Shown piece by piece: positions 53,982-62,045 of a stretch of 64,000 nt of DNA. The stretch comes from JAKAWQ01 sp035509315. Lineage in GTDB: Bacteria > Pseudomonadota > Alphaproteobacteria > Acetobacterales > Acetobacteraceae. Position numbers and translations under genes: made by a program. The DNA lies in contig DATJLS010000031.1 of the NCBI GenBank assembly GCA_035509315.1, positions 62,001-126,000 on the forward strand, written 5' to 3'. The notes below the pieces were generated by a model that did not search any database, was not told where the DNA came from, and saw nothing but the letters and a program-made list of their open reading frames with translations. Position 1 is the stretch's first letter; every line of letters begins with the position of its first letter.

Positions 53982-54410
53982 TTGATTCATACGCGGCCCG
54001 AATTGGACACGGTATTTTGCATCCGTGCCATGGCAGGCGGCGAGTGCCCCGGGCAAGCCCGTCTTCGCGAGCCCGGCGCCGACCTTGTCGGGCCTGATCG
54101 AGGTGTGCCGCTTATGCCCGGGGTCATGCCCAGAGTCGCACCCAGAGCCGCGCCCAGGATCGCGAATGTGTCGGCTCTTCTCTCCAGAAGGATTTGCCCG
54201 TTGCTGACCGCCTATGTGATGGCGATCGTGACGGCACCTCAGGCACGGGCTCAGATTCCGCAGGCAGCGACACTGTGGACGCACTTCGTGGAGCCGATGG
54301 AGCCTGCGCACGGATACGCGGCAGATCTTGCCGCACGCTTTCTTTGTCAGGGGCCTGGTGTCGACCTCTCCGGAACGTTGGCGACTTCGTTTGCCACGGC
54401 GACGGATTGA
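53982..54410 (+). CDS. Doubtful small secreted protein
   Basis: An open frame of 142 residues in the 1-kb gap before the guanidine riboswitch. Its middle part, RRICPLLTAYVMAIVTAPQARAQ, looks like a signal peptide with an ARAQ cleavage site, and the short mature part (IPQAATLWTHFVEPMEP...) has no known family. The N-terminal part contains four 12-base tandem units at 54114-54161. No good ribosome-binding site is visible, and the real start may lie just before the signal segment. It may be a small secreted protein or a decayed gene. Confidence 0.25.
   Translation: MIHTRPELDTVFCIRAMAGGECPGQARLREPGADLVGPDRGVPLMPGVMPRVAPRAAPRIANVSALLSRRICPLLTAYVMAIVTAPQARAQIPQAATLWTHFVEPMEPAHGYAADLAARFLCQGPGVDLSGTLATSFATATD
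54114..54164. repeat. 12-bp tandem repeat in intergenic/doubtful ORF
   Basis: Four units of ATGCCCRGRGTC and variants. The period of 12 keeps the doubtful ORF 53982-54410 open, like the in-frame arrays in genuine genes here. Confidence 0.8.
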
Positions 54411-54747
54411 CGGGTCATGCGGTACTGCGCCCGCGGATCATGGTAGCGGCCGCGGTACCGGCGGGGGCGGCGACGATGCGCGCCAAACAATAGGCTTTCT
54501 CAGCCCAGCGCAGCGGCAGAGTCTGCCCAGAGAAAAGTCAGATGCCTCTCCGGCGGCTTGCGGGGCGGCGATTTCGCGAGCCGGTCGCCGGACTGCCGGA
54601 GCGGCCTGCGCGCGTGCTGGCTTATGTGAAGCGCATCAAGGCTTTATTTTTGCGCGCATCGCCACGCGATCAGCCGATTTCGTCTGACCGCGATCTGCTC
54701 TGCGCCTCACGAAGCCGTTGGCATGGCGCTTGCTTGCAAGTTTGAGC
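54411..54747. other. Stretch upstream of the riboswitch
   Basis: No gene of recognisable family is seen. It should carry the promoter of the guanidine operon, but no -35/-10 pair stands out. Confidence 0.4.
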
Positions 54748-54855
54748 AGGCGGCTAGGGTTCCGGCCGGATCAAAGGGTCCGGCGTCTGGTCCGAGAGCC
54801 GCAGCCGGCGCGGATGCGCCGGTGCACGGCGGGACAAAAGCCCGGGAGAGCATCG
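54748..54855 (+). promoter_or_regulatory. Guanidine-I riboswitch (ykkC leader)
   Basis: All three conserved blocks of the guanidine-I class occur in order: CTAGGGTTCCG at 54754-54764, CTGGTCCGAGAG at 54787-54798 and GGGACAAAAGCCCGGGAGA at 54831-54849. They are joined by the expected helices: P1 closing pairs GCGG 54750-54753 with CCGC 54799-54802, a hairpin GCCGGA/TCCGGC at 54765-54784, and a 7-bp P2 hairpin CCGGCGC/GCGCCGG at 54805-54822. The class senses guanidinium, here placed about 75 bases ahead of a leader ORF and the seven-gene operon that includes a guanidine-hydrolase-like enzyme. Genes under this class in other bacteria are exporters, carboxylases or hydrolases of guanidine. Confidence 0.95.
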
Positions 54856-54927
54856 ATGCGAGGTTCGCACGTTCTCCGGCTGCCGCCCTCGCCTCGATGC
54901 CGACCCGGGACGATCGCAGGAGGTCGG
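54851..54927 (+). promoter_or_regulatory. Candidate expression platform of the riboswitch
   Basis: Two consecutive inverted repeats follow the aptamer. The first pairs CATCGATGCGAGG (54851-54863) with CCTCGCCTCGATG (54887-54899), 12 of 13 positions. The second pairs CCGACC (54900-54905) with GGTCGG (54922-54927) and would cover the AGGAGG at 54918-54923. CCCGGG at 54904-54909 could alternatively pair with the CCCGGG of the aptamer P3. The layout suits control of translation of the leader ORF, or termination; which one is inference. Confidence 0.5.
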
Positions 54928-54928
54928 A

Positions 54929-54982
54929 ATGAGGCTGATCAGGAAGCCGTCGCCTGAAGCGTACCGGTCCGGTGCGCCGTGA
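54929..54982 (+). CDS. 17-codon leader ORF
   Basis: ATG at 54929 preceded by a strong AGGAGG at the right distance encodes MRLIRKPSPEAYRSGAP, and its TGA at 54980-54982 overlaps the GTG start of the metallophosphoesterase at 54979. The following gene has no ribosome-binding site of its own, so ribosomes may reach it by re-initiation after the leader. The Shine-Dalgarno sequence can pair in the riboswitch platform. Confidence 0.55.
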   Translation: MRLIRKPSPEAYRSGAP

Positions 54983-55929
54983 AGCAGCCGTTTCGTCTCT
55001 TCTACGCAAGCGACATTCACGGCTCGGAGAAGTGTTTTCTCAAGTTCATCAATGCCGGAAAATTCTACAAGGCCCGGGCGCTCGTGCTCGGCGGAGACAT
55101 CACGGGGAAGATGGTCGTGCCGCTGATCCGGCGTGGCAATCGTTACGAGGCGCGGTTTCTGGGACGCGATTTCATCGTCGAATCGGAGTCCGAACGGGCG
55201 GAGCTCGAGAAATCGATCCGGATGAACGGATTCTATCCGGTGATGATGAGCCCGGAAGAGCATGCTCATTGCCAGCGGGACGAGAAAGCGCGCCAGGCGC
55301 TGATCGACCGGCTGATCCTGGAATCGGTGGAGCGCTGGGTCTCGATCGCGGAATCCCGCCTCGCCGGCACTGGAATCCGCTGCCTGATCAATGCCGGCAA
55401 TGACGACGAGGATTATGTGGACGCGGCCTTGCGGCGTTCGAGCGTCGTCGAGAATCATGACGGCGCCGTGGTGCGGCTCGACGATGATCTCGAGATGCTG
55501 ACCTGCGGCTATTCCAACCGCACGCCTTTCGACAGTCCACGCGAGATGGAGGAACCGGCGCTTGAGGCCCATATCCGTGATGTCGCGGCACGGCTCAGCA
55601 ATCCTGCCCGCACGATCTTCACGCTCCATGTGCCGCCATACAATTCCGGCCTCGATTCCGCTCCCCTGCTCGAGGGTGGAAGGGTCGTCACCAAGGGCGG
55701 CCATACGGTGATGGCGGCGGTCGGATCGACCGCGGTGCGCAGGGTTATCGAGGAGATGCAGCCCATGCTGGGTCTGCACGGCCATGTCCACGAATCACGC
55801 GCGGTCCGCTCGATTGGCCGCACCCTCTGCATCAATCCTGGGAGCGAATACAGCGAAGGCGTGCTGCATGGCGCGCTGATCACCATCAGTTCCCGTGGAC
55901 TTCAGGGGCACCAGCTTGTCCAGGCCTGA
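54979..55929 (+). CDS. Metallophosphoesterase, first gene of guanidine operon
   Basis: A 316-residue calcineurin-like phosphoesterase. Metal ligands are D12 and H14 in SDIHGS, D40 in LGGDITG, the Asn of NAGNDDE, the His of LHVPPYNSG and GHVHES near the C-terminus, so it should be active on a phosphoester. The start is taken as GTG at 54979, in overlap with the leader ORF; the chain FRLFYASDIHGSEKCFLKFIN begins the conserved domain 6 residues later. Why a phosphoesterase belongs to a guanidine operon is unknown; it might process a nucleotide signal or a phosphorylated intermediate. Confidence 0.85.
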   Translation: MKQPFRLFYASDIHGSEKCFLKFINAGKFYKARALVLGGDITGKMVVPLIRRGNRYEARFLGRDFIVESESERAELEKSIRMNGFYPVMMSPEEHAHCQRDEKARQALIDRLILESVERWVSIAESRLAGTGIRCLINAGNDDEDYVDAALRRSSVVENHDGAVVRLDDDLEMLTCGYSNRTPFDSPREMEEPALEAHIRDVAARLSNPARTIFTLHVPPYNSGLDSAPLLEGGRVVTKGGHTVMAAVGSTAVRRVIEEMQPMLGLHGHVHESRAVRSIGRTLCINPGSEYSEGVLHGALITISSRGLQGHQLVQA

Positions 55930-55976
55930 GCGCGGGGATGGAACGATGACCCGCAAGCATCGTTGGAGAAGAGCGA

Positions 55977-57572
55977 ATGTCCGTTAACTTCGCACGCAAG
56001 GCAACGGGCCTGGTTCGGCAGGCCAGCGCCCGCGATGTCTTCATCTACAATGTCAACTTCATCAATATCGCGATTGGCGTCGCCTTCATGTTCCTGTTCA
56101 TGCCGAACGGATCCTATCCCGGCGTGAACATCTATCTTTCCACCATTCTCTGCACGATCTTCGTCCTGCCGACATCCTTGGTCTACGCGATGTTCGCCTC
56201 CGCGATGCCGCGTTCGGGGGGCGAGTATGTGTATGTCAGCAGGGCGGTCTCGCCCTTGTTCGGCTTCGTTGCGAGCTGGAATTACACCATCTGGTGCTTC
56301 TTCTATATCGGCGTCCCTGCTGCCTTCCTCGGCAAATACGGCATCTCCGCCCTGTTCCGCGAGCTCGGCGCGACTCTCGGCTCGCAGACCATGACCACCT
56401 GGGGGGATTGGTTCAACACCCCGCTCGGCACCGCGCTCACCGGCACCATTTTGATCATCCTGTTCGCCGCTGTCTTCATCGTCGGCATCCGCACCTATAT
56501 GCGGATCCAGAACGTCACCTTCTATCTCGCGAGCCTCGGCCTTCTCGTCACGGCGGTGGTGCTGGTGATGTACAACCACACGCAGTCGATCGTGGCCTTC
56601 AATCATTACGCGACGGGCTTCACCGGCAACCATGATACCTATGGCGCGGTGGTCAAGGCGCTGGGGAAGAACACGGTCGCCCCGGCCCCATTCAGCCTCG
56701 AGCAGACCATGATCGCCATGACCTGGCCTTTCACGGTGCTCGGCTTCTCCATCGCTTCCGCCTATATCGGCGGCGAGATCAAGGGGGCCAACCGCTCGCA
56801 GATCATCGGCATGCCGGGCTCGCTCTTCTATAGCGCATTCTGGCTCCTGATCCTGAGCTATGTGACGCTGCACGCTTTCGGCTTCACCTTCCTCGGCAAT
56901 CTCGCGGCGGTCGATCCGACCAAGGTGAAGCTCGCTTTCACGCCGACCTTCTCTGAGCTCGCCGCCGCACTTACCGATCATATCTGGCTGGTGCTGGTGA
57001 TCGGCATCTCCTTCGCGCTTTGGACCTATGCCTGGCTCCCGATCTATATCCTGACCGCGACCCGCAATCTGCTCGCCTGGGCGCTCGACGGGCTGCTGCC
57101 CGACAAGATCTCGGAAGTGGATGAGCGTACGCATTCTCCGCTGGTCGCGATCGTGTTCTCCTCCGTGCTTGGTGTGATCTTTCTCTGGATCTACGCTTAC
57201 GACGCCGCGTTCGCGACGATCTCCGGCTTCTTCGGCCAGGTTTGCGGCACCTTCCTCCTGACCTCGCTCGCGGCGATCGCTTTTCCGTACACGCAGACGG
57301 ATATGTTCGAGGCTTCGCCGGTCGCCTGGCGTTTCGCCGGCATTCCGGTCCTTTCGATCCTCGGCGTGCTGAGCACGATCGGCATGCTGGTGATCGCCTG
57401 GGCCTTCCTCAATGATCCGCAATCGGGCATCAGCTTCGCCCAGCCTTTCATGCTGCTGATCAATCTCGCGGTCTTCGCCAGCGGATTCGTGTTCTTCTAT
57501 GCGGTCAAGCTGCTGCGCTGGCGCCAGGGGATAGATATCAATCTCGCGTTCATGGAGATCCCGCCCGAATGA
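55977..57572 (+). CDS. APC-superfamily permease, candidate guanidine importer
   Basis: A 531-residue permease of the amino acid-polyamine-organocation superfamily with twelve or so hydrophobic segments. The first segment has VNFINIAIGVAFMFLF, the family glycine-rich block FASAMPRSGGEYVYVSR follows, and the cytoplasmic TRNLLAWALDGLLPDKISEVDE block lies around 370. GGAGAAGAG precedes the ATG. It is the only transporter of the operon. Since the operon is under a guanidinium sensor and lacks the usual SMR exporter, import of guanidine or a guanidino compound is the simplest inference. It overlaps the next gene by ATGA. Confidence 0.9.
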   Translation: MSVNFARKATGLVRQASARDVFIYNVNFINIAIGVAFMFLFMPNGSYPGVNIYLSTILCTIFVLPTSLVYAMFASAMPRSGGEYVYVSRAVSPLFGFVASWNYTIWCFFYIGVPAAFLGKYGISALFRELGATLGSQTMTTWGDWFNTPLGTALTGTILIILFAAVFIVGIRTYMRIQNVTFYLASLGLLVTAVVLVMYNHTQSIVAFNHYATGFTGNHDTYGAVVKALGKNTVAPAPFSLEQTMIAMTWPFTVLGFSIASAYIGGEIKGANRSQIIGMPGSLFYSAFWLLILSYVTLHAFGFTFLGNLAAVDPTKVKLAFTPTFSELAAALTDHIWLVLVIGISFALWTYAWLPIYILTATRNLLAWALDGLLPDKISEVDERTHSPLVAIVFSSVLGVIFLWIYAYDAAFATISGFFGQVCGTFLLTSLAAIAFPYTQTDMFEASPVAWRFAGIPVLSILGVLSTIGMLVIAWAFLNDPQSGISFAQPFMLLINLAVFASGFVFFYAVKLLRWRQGIDINLAFMEIPPE

Positions 57573-58351
57573 GCAGCGAATTGAAGGAGACCATCTCCGC
57601 GCGGGACGTGATTGAAGCGGTGGCGGGGGAGGGCGGCGCAGCGCGCCTTCTCGGCGGGCGGGCCGTCGCGGCCTGCGGCGGTGAGCGCATCCCGGATTCG
57701 CTTCGCCGGTTTTCGAGCGATATCGACATCATCATCCGCAAGCAGGACCGGAAGGCAGTGAAGCTGGCGATGGAGACGCTCGGCTGCCTCCCCGCCACCG
57801 AGTTCAACCTGCTCAACGGCAAGGAACGGATGATCTTCTACGCCGGCGAGACGAAAATCGATGTTTTCATCGAGCGGTTCCGGATGTGCCATGTGCTGGA
57901 TTTGAGCGCGCGGATCCCGCTCTGCCCCTTCACCTTGCCCCCCGCGGACCTGCTGCTCACCAAGCTCCAGGTGGTGAAGCTCGAGCGCAAGGACATGATG
58001 GACACGGCCGCGCTGCTGCTCACCGTTCCCCAGGGCGTGGGCAATCCCGAAGCCATCGACACGGCCTATCTCGGCCGCCTGCTTGGCGCCGATTGGGGGC
58101 TTTGGAGAACCTCGACCAATACGCTCGCCTCGGTGCGCAACGAGGCGGCCGCGCTTTGCAGCAGCACGGCGCTCGGGCAAGTGCTTTGCGAGGCGATCGA
58201 TATGCTGGAGAGCGCGATCGAGTCCGCTCCGCGCAGCTTAGCCTGGAAGATGCGCGCGGTGCTCGGCGAGCGAACGCCCTGGTACGAGCTTCCGGAAGAG
58301 CCGGAGGTGCGTGCCGATCCGGTGCGCCGGGCCTCCGCCTCGCCCGCCTGA
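57569..58351 (+). CDS. Nucleotidyltransferase-like protein
   Basis: A 260-residue protein with the start of a nucleotidyltransferase fold: GGRAVAACGGERIPDSLRRF then SSDIDIIIRKQDRK, where the DID pair is the metal site, and TKIDVFIERF supplies the third carboxylate. This matches AbiEii/MNT-like proteins that adenylylate a target. The second half is helical (PADLLLTKLQVVKLERKDMMD). It overlaps the permease stop by 4 bases. A role in guanidine metabolism is not known to me; it could modify the neighbouring glutamine-synthetase-like enzyme. Confidence 0.75.
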   Translation: MSSELKETISARDVIEAVAGEGGAARLLGGRAVAACGGERIPDSLRRFSSDIDIIIRKQDRKAVKLAMETLGCLPATEFNLLNGKERMIFYAGETKIDVFIERFRMCHVLDLSARIPLCPFTLPPADLLLTKLQVVKLERKDMMDTAALLLTVPQGVGNPEAIDTAYLGRLLGADWGLWRTSTNTLASVRNEAAALCSSTALGQVLCEAIDMLESAIESAPRSLAWKMRAVLGERTPWYELPEEPEVRADPVRRASASPA

Positions 58352-58367
58352 TCGAGGAGATATCGGC

Positions 58368-59774
58368 ATGGATGCAAGGACCGAGAGCAGCCCGGCCCCG
58401 ACGCGCCCGGCCTCAAGGCATCTGGATGGGGCGGATGCCGCGGCGCTCGCGGCCGCCGGCGTGCGCTATTGCGCCGCGAGCTATGTCGATATGCACGGGA
58501 TCTCCAAGGCCAAGCTGGTGCCGATTGCGCATCACGCGGATATGCTGGGCGGATCGGAGCTCTTCACCGGCGCGGCCCTCGAGGGCGTGCCGCAATCGGT
58601 GCATGAGGAGGAGGTCGCGGCCGTGCCCGATCCTGCCTCCTGCGTGGTGCTTCCCTGGTCGCCCGATATTGCCTGGTTCGCCTCCGATCTCCGCTTTCAG
58701 GGCGCGCCCTTCGCCGCCTGCAGCCGGGGGATCCTGAAACGGCAGATCGCCCGCGCGGCCAAGCTCGGCCTTCGCCTCAATCTCGGGATGGAAGCGGAAT
58801 TCTTCGTCTTTCGCGCGACCGAAGAGGGGGGCTACGCGCCGCTCTCGACCAGGCCGCATCTCGCCAAGCCTTGCTACGATCTTTCCCGGCTTCTCGACAA
58901 TTTCGGCTGGATGGATGAACTCGTGCAGGCGATGAACGGGCTCGGCTGGGATGTCTATTCCTTCGACCATGAGGACGCGATCGGCCAGTTCGAGATCGAT
59001 TTCCGCTATGCCGATGCTCTCACGATGGCCGACAATTACGTCTTCTTCCGCATGATGGCGGGCGAAATGACCCGCCGGCACGGCGCCTTCGCGAGCTTCA
59101 TGCCGAAACCCTTTGCCGATCGTACCGGGAGCGGCGCGCATTTCAATCTCTCTATGGCGGATCTCGCGAGCGGGAAGAATCTCTTCCGCCCGGAAGATGG
59201 CGCCGGGGATGACCCTTATGGGTGCGGCCTTTCGCGTCTCGGTTACCGGTTCGTCGCCGGCGTGCTTTCCCACCTGCGCGCGATTTCCGCCGTCGTCGCG
59301 CCGACGGTGAACAGCTACAAGCGCCTCATCAAGCATGGCAGCGCCTCCGGCTTCACTTGGGCGCCGGTGCTCTGCTGCTACGGCAACAACAATCGCACCA
59401 ACGCGCTCAGGATTCCGCTGGCCGGCGGGCGGGTGGAGCTGCGCGCGGCGGACAGCGCCTGCAACCCTTATCTCGGCGCGGCGATGGTGCTCGCAGCGGG
59501 TCTCGAGGGGATCGAGCACGCGCTCGATCCGGGAGCGCCGAACACGGAGAACATGTATCTGAAGACGGTAGAAGAGGTTGCCACCCTTGGCATCCGGGGC
59601 CTGCCCGAGACTCTCGGTGAGGCGATCGATGAATTCGCCGCCGATCCGCTCGGGACGGAGGTGTTCGGCCCGGCGATGCGCGAGGCCTGGATCCGCTATA
59701 AGCGCGAGGAGTGGACGAGCTACCTGCATCATATTTCGGATTGGGAGAAAGAGCGCTATCTGCGGTTTTTCTGA
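58368..59774 (+). CDS. Glutamine synthetase-like ligase (type III / GlnT-GMAS clade)
   Basis: A 468-residue member of the glutamine synthetase superfamily. ATP/metal motifs are NLGMEAEFFVF, the EIDFRYADAL region, GSGAHFNLS, and the NNNRTNALRIPLAGGRVELR followed by ACNPYLGAAMVLAAGLEGIE. It lacks the adenylylation-loop context of GlnA and is closest in character to GlnT or gamma-glutamylmethylamide synthetase. It joins glutamate to ammonia or an amine. In this operon it could capture the ammonia from guanidine hydrolysis or glutamylate an amine. The ATG at 58368 has GAGGAG 9 bases upstream. Confidence 0.85.
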   Translation: MDARTESSPAPTRPASRHLDGADAAALAAAGVRYCAASYVDMHGISKAKLVPIAHHADMLGGSELFTGAALEGVPQSVHEEEVAAVPDPASCVVLPWSPDIAWFASDLRFQGAPFAACSRGILKRQIARAAKLGLRLNLGMEAEFFVFRATEEGGYAPLSTRPHLAKPCYDLSRLLDNFGWMDELVQAMNGLGWDVYSFDHEDAIGQFEIDFRYADALTMADNYVFFRMMAGEMTRRHGAFASFMPKPFADRTGSGAHFNLSMADLASGKNLFRPEDGAGDDPYGCGLSRLGYRFVAGVLSHLRAISAVVAPTVNSYKRLIKHGSASGFTWAPVLCCYGNNNRTNALRIPLAGGRVELRAADSACNPYLGAAMVLAAGLEGIEHALDPGAPNTENMYLKTVEEVATLGIRGLPETLGEAIDEFAADPLGTEVFGPAMREAWIRYKREEWTSYLHHISDWEKERYLRFF

Positions 59775-59787
59775 ACATGGATCGCGG

Positions 59788-60777
59788 ATGGAAGAGCTTC
59801 GCTTTCCGATCGGCCGCTTGCCGCTCGATTGTGGGGATGCGCTGGAAAACGCCGAGCTTGCTTATGCGGTCCTCGGTGCGCCGAACGCAGCGGGTGACAA
59901 TGTGGTTCTGCTGCCCAGCTACTTCACCGGCACTCATCTCGGCTACGAACCCCTGATCGGCCCTGGCCGCGCGCTTGATCCGGAGAGTCATTGCCTCGTG
60001 CTGGTCAATATGCTGGGAAACGGCCGCTCCTCCTCGCCGAGCAACCATGAGCGCGGCGCCGGGTTTCCGCCGATCTCGGTCGCGGACAATGTCCGCGCCC
60101 AGCATGCCCTGCTCATGAACGCGCTCGGCTTCGAGCGGGTTGCTCTCGTCGCCGGCTGGTCGCTCGGCGGGATGCAGGCGCTGCACTGGGCCATGATCTA
60201 TCCGGATATGGTGGCAAGGGTGATGGCGATCTGTGGCAATGCCTATTGCTGGCCGCTCAACCAGGCTTTTCTTTCGGGTGCTTCGGCAGCGCTGCGGGCC
60301 GACCAGGATTTCGCGGACGGGCGGTATCGCAAGCCACCCGAGCGCGGCTTGCGGGCCTTTGGCCGCGCCTATGCCGGGTGGGCCTTTTCGGCGGCCTTCT
60401 TCCGCGATGCGCTTTATCAGACCCTCGGGTTCGAGACGCTCGAATCCCTCCTCGAAGCCTGGGAGGAGGATCACCTCGCGCATGATGCCAATGATCTCCT
60501 CGCCGTGCTCGGCACTTGGCGCCGGACCGAGCCGCCGCCCCCGGAAGAGCGTGCGGCGGCGCTGGGCGCGATCACTGCGCGCGCGGTGCTGATGCCGTGC
60601 GACGCAGATGCCTATTTCACGCTCGACGAGGCCGCGCTGGAGCGCGACGCGATCCGGGGCGCCCAACTTGTCCCGCTGCGCTCGCCCTATGGCCATTCCG
60701 CCGGCGCGCCGGGCCGGTTCGCCGCCGAGTCGGCGATGATCGAGCGCGAGATTCGCGCCTTGCTCGCCACGCCGTGA
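59788..60777 (+). CDS. MetX-like alpha/beta hydrolase
   Basis: A 329-residue protein of the homoserine O-acetyltransferase-like group. The GWSLGGMQALHWAMIYPDMVARVMAI block carries the nucleophile Ser in the family's usual AGxSxGGMQAL(Q/H)W form, and the acid in MPCDADAYF and His in PYGHSAGAP are in order. The NMLGNGRSSSPS block is also typical. Homologs often hydrolyse esters or amides rather than transfer acetyl groups. In this operon it may hydrolyse an amide such as a gamma-glutamyl or acyl conjugate; that is inference. It lies 13 bases after the ligase gene. Confidence 0.85.
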   Translation: MEELRFPIGRLPLDCGDALENAELAYAVLGAPNAAGDNVVLLPSYFTGTHLGYEPLIGPGRALDPESHCLVLVNMLGNGRSSSPSNHERGAGFPPISVADNVRAQHALLMNALGFERVALVAGWSLGGMQALHWAMIYPDMVARVMAICGNAYCWPLNQAFLSGASAALRADQDFADGRYRKPPERGLRAFGRAYAGWAFSAAFFRDALYQTLGFETLESLLEAWEEDHLAHDANDLLAVLGTWRRTEPPPPEERAAALGAITARAVLMPCDADAYFTLDEAALERDAIRGAQLVPLRSPYGHSAGAPGRFAAESAMIEREIRALLATP

Positions 60778-60841
60778 GACGCGGCACGCGGCCGACGGAC
60801 TCGCATCCCGTTACGTTCCGACTCTTGAGAGGAGACGCTTC

Positions 60842-62035
60842 ATGAGACACCACGCCGCGCGTGCCGGCCTCCGCCAGCCGTTCGAGCGCCGGCATTTCCA
60901 CCATCCCGATTTCAACGCCCGCGAGACCCGCGGCTGGCGGGCTTTGGAGGCGGAGGGGCGCCTGGCCGAGAGCGGCTGGCGGCGGGAGCAGCAATGGGCG
61001 CTGGAGATGGGGCTGCCCGGGGCCGAGAGCCTGGTGGACAAGACGATCCCGACCTTCGCCCGCGGCGAGCTGCCGCATTTCGCCGGCATCAACACCTTTC
61101 TCAAGGCGCCCTATGTCGAGAATGTTCGCGATGTCGGCCGCTATGATGCGGTGGTCATCGGCATTCCCTTTGATTCCGGCACCACCTACCGCCCCGGAAC
61201 CCGCTTCGGGCCGCAGGGCATCCGGCGCATCTCGGCGCTCTATACGCCCTACAATTATGAGCTCGGTGTCGATCTGCGCGAGCAGATGACCTTGTGCGAT
61301 GCCGGGGATGTCTTCACCATCCCGGCCAATCTCGAGAAGAGCTTCGATCAGATCAGCCGCGGGGTCGCCCATGTCGCCTCCTCGGGCGCCTTGCCGATCA
61401 TGCTGGGCGGCGATCACTCGATCGGCTTTCCCTGCGTGCGCGGCATCGCCCAATGCACCTCCCGGCGCATCGGCATCATCCATTTCGACCGGCATATCGA
61501 CATCCAGGAGAAAGATCTCGACGAACGGATGCACACGACGCCCTGGTACTGGGCGACGAACCTGCCCAATGTGCCGGCCTCCAACCTCGTCCAGCTCGGC
61601 ATCGGCGGCTGGCAGGTGCCGCGCGCGGGCGTGCAGGAGGCGCGCAAACGCCAGACCAATGTGCTCACGATCGACGATATCGAGACGATGGGGATCGAGA
61701 AGGCCGCGGAGATCGCGTTGGAGCTCGCCTGGAAGGATGCGGATGCGGTCTATATCTCCTTCGATGTCGATTCGGTGGATTGCGGCTTCGTCCCCGGCAC
61801 GGGCTGGCCGGAGCCGGGCGGCTTTCTGCCGCGGGAGGCGCTGAAGCTGCTCGGGCTGGTCGCCGCGTCCGGCGTATGCGGCATCGAGGTCGTGGAGGTG
61901 AGTCCGCCTTACGACACCTCCGACATCACGGCGCTGCTCGGCGTGCGGGTGGTTGTGGAGACTCTCGGCTCCATGGTCGCGCATGGCACGCTCGGCAAGC
62001 ACAAATCGATCATCGACAAGCCGGTCAGCTTGTGA
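60842..62035 (+). CDS. gdmH: Guanidine hydrolase-like ureohydrolase (agmatinase family)
   Basis: A 397-residue arginase/agmatinase-fold enzyme. The metal ligands are all present: H192 (GGDHS), D216, H218 and D220 (DRHID, where agmatinases have DAHxD), and D308 and D310 (SFDVDSVD), followed by PGTGWPEPGG and VEVSP. An extra N-terminal segment of about 100 residues is not seen in typical agmatinases and recalls the nickel-dependent guanidine hydrolase of cyanobacteria (GdmH), as does the block QEKDLDERMHTTPWYWATN. Its place under a guanidine riboswitch and beside a His-rich protein supports hydrolysis of guanidine to urea and ammonia. Agmatine remains an alternative. GAGAGGAG precedes the ATG. 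Confidence 0.85.
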   Translation: MRHHAARAGLRQPFERRHFHHPDFNARETRGWRALEAEGRLAESGWRREQQWALEMGLPGAESLVDKTIPTFARGELPHFAGINTFLKAPYVENVRDVGRYDAVVIGIPFDSGTTYRPGTRFGPQGIRRISALYTPYNYELGVDLREQMTLCDAGDVFTIPANLEKSFDQISRGVAHVASSGALPIMLGGDHSIGFPCVRGIAQCTSRRIGIIHFDRHIDIQEKDLDERMHTTPWYWATNLPNVPASNLVQLGIGGWQVPRAGVQEARKRQTNVLTIDDIETMGIEKAAEIALELAWKDADAVYISFDVDSVDCGFVPGTGWPEPGGFLPREALKLLGLVAASGVCGIEVVEVSPPYDTSDITALLGVRVVVETLGSMVAHGTLGKHKSIIDKPVSL

Positions 62036-62045
62036 GGGGCGGGCG

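Noticed and set aside
54411..54747. Short plus-strand frames before the riboswitch (for example 54542-54745)
   Set aside because: They run into the aptamer, have no family and no good ribosome-binding site.
55902..57422. 506-codon minus-strand frame opposite the APC permease
   Set aside because: Its Asp/Glu/Arg/Gly-rich composition is the antisense of a membrane protein gene; no recognisable motif.
58413..59732. 439-codon minus-strand frame opposite the glutamine-synthetase-like gene
   Set aside because: Antisense shadow; the plus-strand gene has full motifs and a good start.
60842..62035. Plain label agmatinase (speB)
   Set aside because: The DRHID motif, 100-residue N-terminal extension and guanidine riboswitch context point to guanidine hydrolase, though agmatine is not excluded.
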